DNA from: Micractinium sp. NFX-FRZ
Taxonomy: Eukaryota; Chlorophyta; Trebouxiophyceae; Chlorellales; Chlorellaceae
Length of the DNA: 64,000 bases
Direction of reading: 5' to 3'
Assembly (NCBI GenBank): GCA_029339195.1
Contig: JAPTJF010000012.1
Coordinates: 1 to 64,000 of the forward strand
Below, piece after piece: positions 1 to 11,891 of the stretch; position 1 is the first letter of the stretch; every line of letters starts with the position of its first letter. Below the pieces are notes generated by a model, which was not told the origin of the DNA, searched no databases, and worked only from the letters and a program-made list of their open reading frames with translations. A program made the position numbers and the translations under genes.

Positions 1-800
1 AAAGTGGGGAAATGCATTCTGCGCCTGCAGGAAACGTCGGGAACAATGTCGGGAATTTGGGTCGGATCCACTAGTGATGGCGGCTGCCACCATGGCTGCC
101 GCCGCCCGCGCACGACGCAAGCTTGCAACGACGCTTGCAATGTGTAGCAGCGGCAGGGGCTTCCAGCCATGTACTGATCTACGTGGCCTGGCCTGCCTTC
201 GTACCGAGGGCAGTCCACTGGAGTGTCCCGACCTGATCCCAAAGCCTGGCTTCCCCCGCTCTCAACCGCATCCGTCGCCCGGGCAGAAGAAATGCAGACG
301 GATGCCCTGAGCCCCCTTCTCAGCTGGAAGTGCTTGAAACTGCTGCTGCTGCTTGCTTTGATGGGAACGTTCACAGAAGTGCCAGGCGACACGGAAACAC
401 AACACAAGTGCCATGATGGGATGAGTCGAGTCAATATTTGAGGGGGCATGCGATTTGGGTGCATGGGGGCCACTGGCGGAGGAGGCCAACGAGATACACG
501 GAGAGGGGCTGTAAGTTGGGAGCAGCAGGAGCAGCAGCAGCAAGTAAGGGGCCAAGCAGAAGAGGAGCAAGAAGGAATTGGCAGCACGCAACAGCTGCAG
601 CGGCCGCCAACCACCACTCACCCCCACGCACGCCCGGTGGCAGGAAAGCCGCTTCGGCGCCAGGCGCGGCGGGGTACGGGGCAGCGGGGCCACATGGGCG
701 CATCAGCCAGGCGCACGCAAATGCCCGCGGTGTATCACAGCATGCGTAGCCTGCGCGCACGGGCGCTTGCGTGCCTGTGGCCTTGATACAGAAGCGTCGC
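1..800. other. no gene recognised (left edge)
   Basis: This stretch lies downstream of the RecA stop codon and holds several overlapping short reading frames with Ala/Pro/Arg-rich composition typical of GC-rich noncoding DNA. No family motif, transit peptide or convincing exon was seen. It may include the RecA 3' untranslated region, but no TGTAA-type polyadenylation signal was found in the correct orientation. Confidence 0.5.
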
Positions 801-3800
801 TCACGTCGCGGGCACCTCCTCACGCAGCACGCCGTCGCCCTCGGCAAACGCCTCGTCGACCTGCACAGACACCGGGGGCCCGGGTAATGGGAATGTGTTG
901 ACGCGCGGCTGCTGCAAGGGGCAATCATCCCACATTGCCTCCTCCTGACTGCTGTGCGGGCGGGTTAAGGGGACACGGTCGCGTGCGGCTGCAAGGGTCA
1001 ATCACCCCACACCGCCTCCGCTGACTGCGCTTTCAATGAGAAACACCCTGCCCTGCCTGACTCGGCACTTCCCTAGCCTAGCATGAGGACTGGGGGAAGC
1101 TTGCAGCGCCCTCCTCACCCATGTGCCCACCATTAAGGCAGCCTTTGCCTGGGAGTGCCCGCCTCCACTTTCATCGCGTATGCAAAATCCAACCTGCTGC
1201 CTGCTATGCATGCTACGGAGGCCTGCTCACCACTTCCGCCTCCCCTTCATACAGGTCGTTGATGTCCTTGCCCATTAGCACATGCCGCGCCTGGCTCTCA
1301 ATCTTGCTGCACGGGGGTGGGGCATGGGGCGGGGCGGGGCAGGGTGGGGAGGGATTGGCAGAGACAGATGAGGTGGGCACGGCAGGCGCCAGGGTGGCAC
1401 ACATGTGGCACGAGCCGACAGGAGAGGTGCCAATGGATGGCGCCAGCTCAGCGGCGCAGGCGCACAGTGCACGTTGCTGACAGGCAGCAGCAGCAGGTGC
1501 GGTGTGGATTGCCCGCGTGGCGCCAGCTCAGCCACATGCATTTGCCCGCGTGGCGCCAGCTCATCCTCCCACCTGCGCAGCTCTGCATCCTCCTTGACCA
1601 CGTCCAGCGTCTTGTCGCGCCCCTGCAGGGGCACGACAGTGCACCCAATGTCACGACTTCATGTGTGTTTATGGCTGTCTGCTGAAGCCTGTACCCCCAT
1701 GCGTCCGTGTCTGATGGCCCCCACATGGGCAGTGTATGAACAAGCCTCTGTGGGGCGAGAGGGGTGCACATGGTGGGGTGGCTGCCCCAACCTGCTCGCA
1801 CCACCTGCCTGCGCCGGGCGCTGCTCCCCACAGCGATATCAGCTGCATCCCCCGATGCAGTACCGCTCCATCAGTACCAACCCTCCCACCTGCCCCAGGC
1901 GCTCCTGCCCAACCGTGCTACCAGCAGCCAAACCAGGTGCAGTACCACCCACGTGCGCCAGGCGCCGCCGCCCGAATGAGGTACCAGCCGCAGCCTACGG
2001 CACCACTACCACCCACCTGCGCCAGGCGCTGCTCCCCAATATAATACCAGCTGCCACACCCGGTGCCGATGCCATATCATAAGCAGCTGCATCCCACAGC
2101 AGTACCACCCACCTGCGCCATGCGCTGCTCCCCAAAGTAGTACCAGCTGCCTTTCCTGGTGACCACCGACACCGCCTCAGCCGCGTCCAGCAGGCAGCCA
2201 ATGGCAGAGATGCCGGAGCCTGCGGGGGCAGGCGGGGGAGTGGGGGTGGGGTTGGGAATACATGGAAATCGATGCTGTGTAATGCTGGCAGAGATGCCGG
2301 AGCCTGCAGGGGGCAGACAGGGGTTGGGGGTGGGAATCCATGGATGGTAACGCTGTTTTGAGTTGGTGGGGGTGAGCAGACAACCAGCCGTCCCTGACCC
2401 CCACCCCCACACATCAGCCGCCCTCTAAAATGCCGCCGCCCTCTCTCCAAGGGCTCACCAAAGAGGATGTCAAACTCGGCCATCTTGTAGGGGGGAGCCA
2501 CCTTGTTCTTCTTCACGGTGGACCTGCAGTACAGAGGAGGCAGTACAAAGGGAGGTGGAAGGAGGCGGTACAGTGGGCAGCAGTACACCGCGGGGCAGAA
2601 TGCCGATCGGCACGCCCCGCACACACACTGGCGCCGCTGCAGACCGGCCAGGCACTACGGCAGGACGCACACTCCCTGCCCTGCAAGCCCGGCCTGCCTG
2701 GCATCGCTCACTGCACGCCAATCGGCATCTGCACCCTAGCTCCCACACCACACTGCCAACCCCTTCCCGAGGCAGCCTCCATCTCCCCGAGGGGGAGAGG
2801 CTGCCTCCCCCCACCCCCCAGCACCCCAGCACCCCACCCGCTCACTTGACGCGGATGCCGATCTGGCCCGCCGCCCCCGCCGAAATTTTCTCCTTGATGC
2901 GCACCTCCAGCCTGCACCAGGTGGGAGGGAGAGGAGAAGGGGGGCAGTGCTTTTTGTCACTTATTCTGTGGAGGCAGAAAGACCCTGCTCCTTGTTCTGC
3001 GACGGCTTAATGAGTGGCCACGCACAACACCTCACCCACTAACGGCCAGAACCACACATGGGCCCAACACCACACACCTCTGCCTACCTGACGGAGGCAT
3101 AGTACTTGAGCGCCTGGCCGCCGCTGGTGACCTCGGGATTGCCGTAGATGACGCCCACCTGAGGGGCAAGGGTAAGGGATGGGGGCGGGGGGAGGAGGAT
3201 GCTTGGCAGGAGGATGTTTGGCAAGAGCATAGCATCACGCCCACCCAAGGTGGTGCTGTAGAGTGCTGCAGAGGTGTGTGCAGTTGTGCTTGGGAGGGCA
3301 CCTCACACCCAAAACCTGAGCCACCTAAACGAGAGACAGCACCCACCTTCTGCCGCAGCTGGTTCGAAGGTGATGGGGCGGGTGTGCTTGGAAGGACACC
3401 AATACATCTTTCCACCCAGCTAACTGAAAAAGGCTTCCCCAACGCCCCACCTTTTGGCGCAGCTGGTTCAGAAAGATGATGGTGCAGTTGTGCTTGGACG
3501 CGTTGCCCGCAATCTTGCGCAGCGCGCCGCTCATCAGCCGCGCCTGGGCGCCCACTGCGGGCAGGGGTGTGCGGGGCGGGAGGGTTGAGAACAGGTTGCC
3601 GGAGGGGGCCCCGCCCAGCAGCTGCCACGGTGGTGGGCAGTCGGCAGCAGCCTCTTGACTTCCGGCGGCTGGCGGGACATAGGGAGCACCTTCAGGCAGT
3701 ACAGAGCAGTACCGCCTGCTCCAGGCCTATCCTGGCTGACCCCTGTCGAGGTCTTTCAACCTCATCACGCCCATGCCATTGCCGCCTGCATCCTGAGGCG

Positions 3801-6800
3801 CTGGCAGGCGCTGCCGGGTGCCACGATGGCGGATGTGGAGCAGCATGCAGCAGCAGAGCGGCAGGCGGCAGCAGCGGCCGCTGCCATCTGCTTGCAACAA
3901 AGAACTAAAGTAAAGAGTTGGGGCTCACCTTGCAGCTGCCCGATCTCCCCCTCCAGCTCTGCCCAACAACCACCCCCCAGGCTTGAAATGACAAAACGAG
4001 TAATGAAGTTTTGGGCTCACCCTGCAGCTGCCCTATCTCCCCCTCCAGCTCAGCGCGGGGCACCAGCGCCGCCACCGAGTCCACAGCCACCATGTCGACG
4101 GCAGAGGACCTGCAGGGAAGCCAGCCAGGTGAAAAGAGATAACGCATGAACCGGTGCTCTTTCTTGAACTACTCGTTGCTGCAGGCAACTCACACGACCC
4201 AGCCATGTCAAAGGCAGAGGACCTGCGGAGCAACCCAGGCGACCAAACTTAGTGATTGAAATGAATGTTCTTTTCGGCATTCCACGGAGACGGAGTTGAC
4301 CGCCGCCATGTCGCGACCGCACACTCACAACAACCCCCAACGCACGGTGCCGATGAATCCTTGTACTCAATAAGTAACAGCAGCGGTGCGCACCGGATGA
4401 ACAAGTCGGCCTCCTCCAGCGCCCAAACAAAGCGCGCACAGCCCCAACACACTGGTGATGATAAGTGTCTTATTAACAGCAGCAGGCGGTGCGCACCGGA
4501 TGAGCTGGTCTGCCACCTCCAGCGCCCAAACAAAGCGCACACACCCCAAACACACTGGTGATGATAAGTGTCTTATTAACAGCAGCAGGCGGTGCGCACC
4601 GGATGAGCTGGTCTGCCACCTCCAGCGCCATCTCCCCGCTGTCCGGCTGGCACAGCAGCAGCGTGTCCACGTCCACCCCCAGGTGCTGCAGGCAGTCACG
4701 CACACACGTGGGTGGTGGGGGGATGATGCAGTGGTGTGAGGGAAGAGAAGGAAGACAGATGGAAAGGCCGGGAAGGGGCGGGGTTGGGGAGGGGGGTGTG
4801 GGCAGCAGCAGTGTGTGCGTGGCAAGCCCAGGTGCCGCTGAGAAGCCGGGACGCTGCGGGCAGGGCGCATGAGAGGTCGGCAGAGGTGCACGAGTGGCTA
4901 CTGAGTTGAGCATTAGAGGTGCGTTCGAAACCCACCTCAGCCAGCGCCGCCAATGGCATACATACAAGCACGGGGGTGCCATCCACACCTTTCAAACCAT
5001 CCCACCTTTGCAAACACGGGGTCAAGGGCGCGCTGCGCACCAACCCCCAAACAAGCGCGTGGCATTGAACCGTTTACCTTGCAAACCATTGATCACACAC
5101 CTTGTGCAAACACGGGGCCAAACGCGGGCGTCCACGGCACCCCCGAGAAGTAGGTGCTGTCAGTGAGTGAATGCATGACCACACACCAAATGCCCAGCAC
5201 CCACCAATGCGCTGTCAGTGAGCGAATGCATGACCGAACACCAAATGCCCAGCACCCCACCTTTGCAAACACGGGGTCAAAGGCGTGCTCCGCGTCAATC
5301 AGCGCCACGGCCCCGCCCGCCTTCTGCACCTCTGCCATCGCGTGCAGCGCCAGCGTCGTCTTGCCGCTGCTCTCTGCGGGTGGAGTTGGAACAGGGACAG
5401 AGCAGAGCAGGGCGTGGGTTAATTGGCAGGCGCAGGCTGGGTGGGCGTGCGGTGCGGGCGTACCGACGGCCGTGTGCCGCTGCTGACCACAGCCACGCAC
5501 GCCATGCCTCTCCATTTCATTACCCATCACCTGCAGGGCCTCTCAATGCATCACCAGCCACCCCGCCATGGGCCCACCTGGCCCATAGATCTCCACCACC
5601 CGCCCCTTGGGGTAGCCCCCACCCAGCGCCAGGTCGAGCGTGAGTGCGCCCGTGGGTGTGGTGATGCTGCGGGGGGAGGGGTGGGGGGGAGGGGAGGGGA
5701 GGGGCGGCTGTGGGTTGATTGCAGCCAGGTGATCCGGTCTCTGAACAGCGCAGGACTAAGCGGCGCAAGGTCTTGGCCGTTCCCACTTCCCCGCAGGCTG
5801 CTGCTGCCCACCAGGCTTCCCCTCCCGCCCCCGCCCACACCGCTTTTCGCCTCCCAAGCTTATGGACGCCAAACTCACTTTGCTCCCAAAGCTGCTGCTG
5901 CCCGCCCCTGCTCACGCTGCTGTCCCTTCGACCCGGCCCCACCTCTGCCCTGCATGCATGCATCGCATGACTGCTATGCAACTGCTGCCGCCAAGCATCA
6001 CTCACACTTCGCCAAAGCTGTTGCTGCCCAGCTTCATGATGCTGTTCTTGCCAAACCGGTTGTTGATCTCTTTCAGAACAGAGTCCAGGGCCTGAGCCTG
6101 CAGGGAGAGCGGGCCAATTAACAAACACAGGGTGCGTCTACTTCCTGACACACAAAGGAGCGGGGCTGAGCTGCTTTGCCAAGCAGTGTTGAGAGAAGCC
6201 TGCAGGGCGGCGGGTGTGTGGGGGCGTGCTATGCAGCGGGGCGGCATGGAGTTGGTCTGCAGCAACGAGGTTCGTGGGCACGGGCCTGCGGGAGGGAAGA
6301 GGCAGGAAGGGAGCCGGGGAGGGGTGGGAGTTGATCTTCCTTGAACACCAAATCCAGGGCTTGAGGGTGGAAAGGAAAGCGGGGGGCAGGGCGGGTGGGG
6401 AGGCAGGGCGGGGCGCAGGCGCATGCGGCCTGGGGCATGGTTCATGGGGCAGGACGAGATGGCGGGCAGCATGGGGAGGAAGCATGGGGAGGAAGAGATC
6501 TGAAGCTGAGCGCAGCAGGCGGCAGGCGAGCGCAGGTTGAGCGGCACGCTGCGTCACCGTGCTGTGCCAAGCAGGGGTTCCGTCCGACGGACGCCCTGTG
6601 CACAACAACAGCAGCCGGCCCACCAGGCTTTCGAGGCAGCACAACTCCTCCAGGACAGGGGCAACTTGGCTCGGCAGCCGACCGCTCTTGCTGCCATGGG
6701 TGAGCCACCAGGACCCATGCTTCTTAAACAACTGTACTTGCACATTCCCAGACCCACCTTGTTCTCAGCGTTGACCCCTGCCCCAGCGTCCGCCCGAGCG

Positions 6801-6949
6801 GCTCGCGCCGCTGCCGCTGCAGCCGTCTTGGTGCTGCTGCTGCTGCTCGCCTCACGCCCGACAGCGTGGGGCACGAGGATGGAGGAGGACAGAGCTGCAG
6901 CACGGCGCAGTAGCCGGCGGCAGCCGGCGCGAGATGCTACGCTCAGCAT
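801..6949 (-). CDS. RECA: organellar RecA recombinase, 14 exons
   Basis: Bacterial-type RecA, the strand-exchange ATPase for recombinational repair, here nuclear-encoded and presumably imported into plastid or mitochondrion. Exons, 5' to 3': 6758-6949, 6006-6097, 5578-5666, 5261-5373, 4600-4685, 4021-4109, 3451-3554, 3088-3158, 2846-2911, 2459-2523, 2113-2219, 1573-1622, 1231-1306, 801-860. They sum to 1260 bp (419 aa) with consistent phases. Residues 1-60 are Arg/Ala/Ser-rich like a transit peptide. Visible RecA landmarks are [10 protein letters not shown], Walker A GPESSGKTT (its Glu codon split by an intron), [51 protein letters not shown], and [20 protein letters not shown]. The C-terminal acidic tail comes from the last two short exons. 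The start is taken at MLSVASRAG; the frame stays open upstream to 7282, so a longer N-terminus is possible. Several introns carry copies of exon edges (see findings). Which organelle it serves is not decided by sequence. Confidence 0.93.
1801..2112 (-). repeat. four tandem copies of a RecA exon end and donor
   Basis: Downstream of the donor of RecA exon 2113-2219, the end of that exon (minus strand, reading roughly GGGGAGCAGCGCATGGCGCAG followed by GTGGGTGG) recurs four more times, near 1803-1830, 1887-1910, 1947-1972 and 2018-2042. Spacing is 60-90 bp and divergence is increasing. Only the copy adjoining the exon keeps the conserved YYFGEQR frame into the next exon. Confidence 0.8.
4385..4599 (-). 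repeat. 103-bp tandem repeat copying a RecA exon end and donor
   Basis: The motif GGTGCGCACCGGATGA begins at 4385, 4488 and 4591, an exact period of 103 bp. On the minus strand each unit contains the last codons of RecA exon 4600-4685 ([10 protein letters not shown]) plus its GTGCGCACC donor and about 60 bp of intron. The copy at 4591 is the functional junction; the other two are decoys inside the intron. Confidence 0.9.
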
Positions 6950-8450
6950 GGCAGGGCTGGCGCCGCCGCCGCCGGTGTTGCCGCTGCCGCTGCTGCTGGC
7001 GCGCCGCGGCTGCTGGGTGTGGCTGGGGATGCTCGGAGTGCAACACCCCACCGCCAGGGACATGAGAGCCCGCGGGCAAGCACCGAGTCCGAGCACTCGC
7101 GTAGATCGGGGCGCAACGTCGCCAGAGGTGTTGGGTGTTGCGACGGGCGGCTGATCTAGCTTCGTAGTACTGCAAGACCGTAATTTGCGCGGCAAAGTCG
7201 CAAGGGGAAGGGAAAACCCCACCAGAAGAAGGCGAGACCACGCCGCAAGCATGAGCTTTGCTCTTGCCCAATTGGATCGCACACCAACCCTGTGGGTCTT
7301 TCAGCGCAACGGGGTTGTGCGCCGCAGGCTGCCGCCGCGAGCCTCCGCCACTGTCGGCACTGTGCTCCAGTGCGCCTCAGGTCCCCCGACCAGTGCATTC
7401 CAGTTGCTATGTGATACATGAGCGGAGGGCGCAGCAGCAGCAGTTGACGAGCGTTTGGCACTGGAGGCAGCAGCGGCGGCGGCTGCGCCATGCAGCGGCT
7501 GCAGTAGCACGCCAACACAAGTTTGCCGCATACTCGTGTGCGTCCCTGTATGCATATGCTCCAACCCTCGCTTGCGCTGCAGCGACATGTCAGCTGTTGC
7601 TTCAGCTACAGCGAGGCGCGCCAAGCTTGCAAGCACAGCAGCGCAGCAGAGGCGCTGCCGGAGCACGTAGAAACACGGGCAGCCAAAGACAGCAGTGCCT
7701 CCCGCAGATGCTATGCAGCAATAGGTCGACAGCCGCGCCAGAGAGCTGGAAAAAGAGGGTCAATAGGGGTTGCCAAAGGCAAACACGTGGGTGTGCCAGT
7801 GTGTGGCTGTGGGCTGGACCAAAGCAAGTTGCAGCTGTTGCTATCAGGCCGCAGCTGCAGGGCGGGACCACACGCTGTGGAGGGCGGAGCAGGAGGTATG
7901 GCGTGCAGCAGGCACGGCGGTGGCAACATCGAAACAAAAGAGCGGTGGCTGCAGCAAATCTTGAGGAAGAACGAAACCGGCACAGAGCGTTGATGCCGCG
8001 CCAGGCGGGAGCGGTGCCATCATCCCATCCGTGTGCTTGGCCAAGCTGGCCGGCAGGTGAACGCCAACACACACCGTAAGCAGTTGTTGTTGTGGTGCTG
8101 TTGGGGGTGGCGGTTGCGTGGCAGGCCTTTAAAGGAAGGCCGCGTTGAGGTGTGTCATGAGCGCCTGTAGCACCTTTTGTGACGCTCGACTGTGCCGCAT
8201 GTGCTGACGCCGGCACCCAGGCCATGCTGTGAGAGGCAACAGGCATGTGTCACGTAAACATCTGTGCACTTTATTAGGCTGCCGCACGATGTGAAGAAAC
8301 ATTGAGTTGCGGCGGCGGAAGGCACCGGCGGCGGCGGCGCCTGCTGCGACGCGCTGCGCTGTGCCAAGACCCCGGCGCCATGCATGCTGCCTCTTGAATG
8401 GCGCAGGGGCTAGAGAACATTCATTCTCCCATCCCGCGCTGTAGCTGTCT
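6950..8450. other. region upstream of RecA, no gene recognised
   Basis: This 1.5-kb stretch should hold the RecA promoter and 5' leader. Overlapping open frames exist on both strands (for example 7258-8079 on the plus strand) but are rich in Gln/Ala/Arg/Cys without any recognisable domain or splice pattern. Nothing else was identified. Confidence 0.4.
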
Positions 8451-8481
8451 CACACTGCCGCACTTGCCATGCGGCAGTGTG
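8451..8481. other. perfect 12-bp hairpin
   Basis: CACACTGCCGCA (8451-8462) and its exact reverse complement TGCGGCAGTGTG (8470-8481) are separated by a 7-base loop. It stands alone in a gene-poor region. It could be an RNA stem-loop or a binding site; the sequence does not show which. Confidence 0.6.
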
Positions 8482-10999
8482 TTGGCAGCCCGCCCTCAAG
8501 GCGGCCCGCCACACGGAGGACTCCTTTGCCCCGCGGCGAAGGACGCAGCGGCAGCCTCACACGCATATCCTCGATGCAGCGATTGCGCTTCCGAGCCGCT
8601 GATCAGCGCCGCAGCAGCCGGTTTAGCCCTCCACGCCCCTGAGGGTGCGTACCCCCTTCTCCCGACAGCCGTGCCCGCCTTGGAGAGCGCTCGTGACGCG
8701 CTGTGGGGTGTGTGGCGCGCAAGGCCTTAGGCCCGGGCCCACCCTCCATGCATGACCCAATGCATGTGGCCCACAACGCCCGCGGCCACCAGACCTTCTG
8801 GAAGCTTGAACCCTGCATGCCTCCATGCTGCTCCTCCCCTGTGCAGGCCATTATTTTGTATCCGTTCAGCCCCTCACTATTTCCAACTCAAAACCGACGG
8901 CCGGCCAGAAACCCCGCCCAGGTGCGCCGCCGCCGCCGCCGCCAGCACTGCCTGCCCGCTTCTTGTTGCTGCCCTGCCTGCCTGCCTGCATGCCCACCCT
9001 CGCCAGTCGGCTGTGACGATACCCAGGGCTCCCTCTACTGACATTCTGTGAGGATAAAACCCGCCGCGGAATCGATTAAGGCACCACTGAGCCGGCGCCA
9101 CAGCTCATGCCCACCCACTTCACAAGGATGCACCGCACTGCCATTACCACTGCACTGCACCACCATCCCTGCATGCACTCTCTGGTCTTCTATAGAGGCG
9201 TTGCTTGGCGCATGTCTATCCTGTGATGCGCCAGGTGTCGTGGGGGACCTACATCATGCGCTGCATAGCCATACCTAAACCAGCGCGGGCTGAAACTTTA
9301 GCCGGCCCATGCTGACCTGTCTCGATGGCACATCTCTCACCCAACCAACACTCCACAAACACACATTCCACACACATTCCGGATGTTCACGCACCGCCCG
9401 GCACCTCTCAAGCTCCACACTTGCATCACGCCTTGCTGCGCCCTCTCTGCACCTCACCCTCTCTTCACACGGCCCAGCACGTTGGTTGTTTCCCAAGCTC
9501 ACCGCCCCGTCCTGCCTGCCTCCCCCCTCCACACCCCTGCCTGCTGCTGCTGAAGGTGGCTGCGGTGACCCTCTTGCCCAAGGATCCGTTACCACTGGAG
9601 TCACTCCACAACCTGATGCTCCGGCACGCAGCCCTGCAAGCTCCGCAGCCCTGCAAGGTGAGCTCATCCCTGGACCACTCACCGTGTTGATGCCTGTGAG
9701 CCAGCTATAGGGTGCATGCATGCAGCCGTTCTGGCATTGACCTCCTGTGCCGCCGGGCTGGACCCTGAAGCTCTGCTGGAGTGTCGGGCCGTGTCGCCGC
9801 CCGCCTGCCCTTTTGGGCGCGCTCCCCCCCCCACACACGCACGCTCTCAAACCCCGGGCAGCTGAGCCACCCAGTGCTTTGCATGTCCCTGTCTCGCGTG
9901 CAACATCAAACCCCACTGGGCGCAGTGTTGCGGCCCGCGCCGCCTTAGCCGGCCCTGCCGTGTCAAAACCCGCCCTGACACCTCCCCCTCCCTCCCCACT
10001 CCTCTGCTCTCGCAGGCCCGCCGCTGCCCGCTGACCACCGCACGCGAATCACCACTAGCGTGCCGCAAGCTGCCCCAGCACAGGTCGGTGGCAGCCCGTG
10101 GCTAGCACCTGCATGCCCTGCTGGCCCCTTGCACTTTGCCCCACTCCACCTTGTGTAGCTGGGGGTGCCACTCCACCTTGTGTAGCACGGCCCGGAGGCC
10201 CCGCCTGCCATGCCACAGAACTCGTATCGCATAGTACCATATGTGTGTGTAGCCTTCTTGCCACGGTCGTGGGAGCGCCACGGCGCTGTGACCTCGTCTG
10301 TCCAAAGAATGCTTAGAGCAATGCTCGGGCACTTAGGAAGCCGAGGCGGGCGCCTTCCCCACTGCCCCTTTGGTGCCGAGTGCTGATGCCCACACCTCTT
10401 ATGAAACACACACACACACACACACATACACATTCCCTTCCTCATCATCAAGTACCCATTCTCACACCCTGTCTCAACCCCCAAGCAGCGGGCTGCCTGG
10501 GCCTTGCTGTCTGCAATGCACTCCCCCTGCCCTGCACTGCCAAGCTCTGCCAGCGCTCGCCAGCTCACCCTGTACTGCTCGCTCTGCCCCTGCCTGCCTT
10601 CCAGGTACCTGCCTCGAGTGCAAGCGGAGCTGCCCTGACCTACCTGCTTCCAAATACCCAGAGACCCGCCTTTTGACCGTCCACAGGCAAGGACAGCAGT
10701 CGGCCGCGCGTCACTGCCACTTTGTTGCTCGCCGCCTCGCAACACCCTTTTTTGTGCACGCCACCCCTGGCCTCTCTTCACCCACTGTGACCCACCTGCC
10801 CGCTTGCGCTCTGTGACGACACCAAACCGTAAACATTTAGGAAGTGCCGTCTGACCTTAGTGACTGATTCGCGGGTCTCCGAGAGCTCCCAAGCAAGCAA
10901 GCAAGCGGTCCCGTGCGCCCCATCTCGGTGCCCGCATCCCCCGCCTCCGCCCCACCCCTGCCCCTCGGGCCCTCCACCTCCCATGCCCTATCGCTGCCT
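8482..10999. other. gene-poor pyrimidine-rich region
   Basis: Plus-strand sequence rich in CTGCC/CCTGC with short scattered frames and no recognisable protein family. It includes a (CA)n run at about 10405-10434. Isolated RTGANGA...CTGA pairs (for example 9012-9041, 9048-9089 and 10810-10870) resemble the units of the adjoining snoRNA-like array but lack its terminal stem, so they are not called. Confidence 0.4.
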
Positions 11000-11470
11000 G
11001 CTGTCGTGAGGAAACCCCAGCCCACTCGGAGCCTTCCTGCTTCCGACCTCTCCAACGCTCCTGTTGGACGCCCGGGCTTTCTGAGCAGCCTCCCGCCCTC
11101 CCTCGCTCCACCCCGCCCCCTGCCATAGCTCTTGGTGCATCGTGCTTTTCCATGGTTGCACTTCCTGTGACGCATCGTGCTTGCCGTGAGGAACCCCAGC
11201 CCACACTGTCCATTCCTGCGACAGAACTGCCTGGCGCCTGCCAGACCCCAGGGCTTCCTGAGCATCGCTTTGTGCCAACCCTGACCGCCTGCCTGCCCCT
11301 GTGCTGCCTGCCTGTGCACCGATTGCATGCATCCCATCCAACCGCACCTCATTGCGCCGTGTGGTAGTGCACACTTGTGTGCATGTGCTGTGAGGACACC
11401 CCGCCCCCCCGTGGATTCCTGCCACGAACCTTCTGGCTCCCCCTGCCAGACACTGGGCATTCTGAGCACA
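11000..11470 (+). ncRNA. three outlying C/D-box snoRNA-like units
   Basis: Three segments with the same layout as the 11.9-12.8 kb array. Unit 11000-11099 has GTGAGGA at 11006, CTGA at 11091 and flanking GCTG/CAGC. Unit 11186-11261 has GTGAGGA at 11186 and CTGA at 11258, with no clear terminal stem. Unit 11384-11470 has TGTGC, GTGAGGA at 11390, CTGA at 11462 and GCACA, a perfect 5-bp terminal stem. A C box (RUGAUGA) near the 5' end, a D box (CUGA) near the 3' end and a short terminal stem define C/D snoRNAs. Here the fifth C-box base deviates. No guide target was identified. Confidence 0.35.
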
Positions 11471-11891
11471 CACTCGCACCATGCATGCCTCCACAACTTG
11501 AGGAACGCTCGCACATCAGTGCTGCACTCCTTGGGTCCTCCTTTCTGTGCTGGCACCACCTGGCCTGCCCGTGCCGCACCCCCGTGGCTGACAACCTGCT
11601 GTGCTGTCCGTCCCCTGCTGCAGTCTGTCGCACCTGGTGTGCCTTTGCAAGCTGTCACACCGCTCTGAAGGCTGATGGCTGTCTGCCTCCGCCCCAGGTG
11701 CCCTCAGTCACCCGCCCCCCTCCGCCTCCGCTTGCTGCCCTGTCCGCACCACGCTGCACTACACTGCACACCAGCGCACACCCTTCCCGCGCCCGTCCTT
11801 GCCGCGTGCTTGACAGTCTTGGGCCGTCGAGCAGTACCTCTCCACTCTCTTTGTCCCCCATTGTGCACGCCTTCTCTCCCTTGTTCTCTGT

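Noticed and set aside
65..76. GGATCCACTAGT, identical to a BamHI-SpeI polylinker stretch
   Set aside because: Twelve bases only, with no further vector sequence on either side; a chance match is more likely than contamination.
7258..8079. 273-codon plus-strand open frame
   Set aside because: No domain, no conserved pattern, Gln/Ala/Arg/Cys-rich composition typical of chance frames in GC-rich DNA, and no plausible splice partners.
9012..9089. Two short RTGANGA...CTGA pairs near 9.0 kb as further snoRNA candidates
   Set aside because: They are short (about 30-45 nt), lack the terminal stem, and such short motifs are expected by chance.
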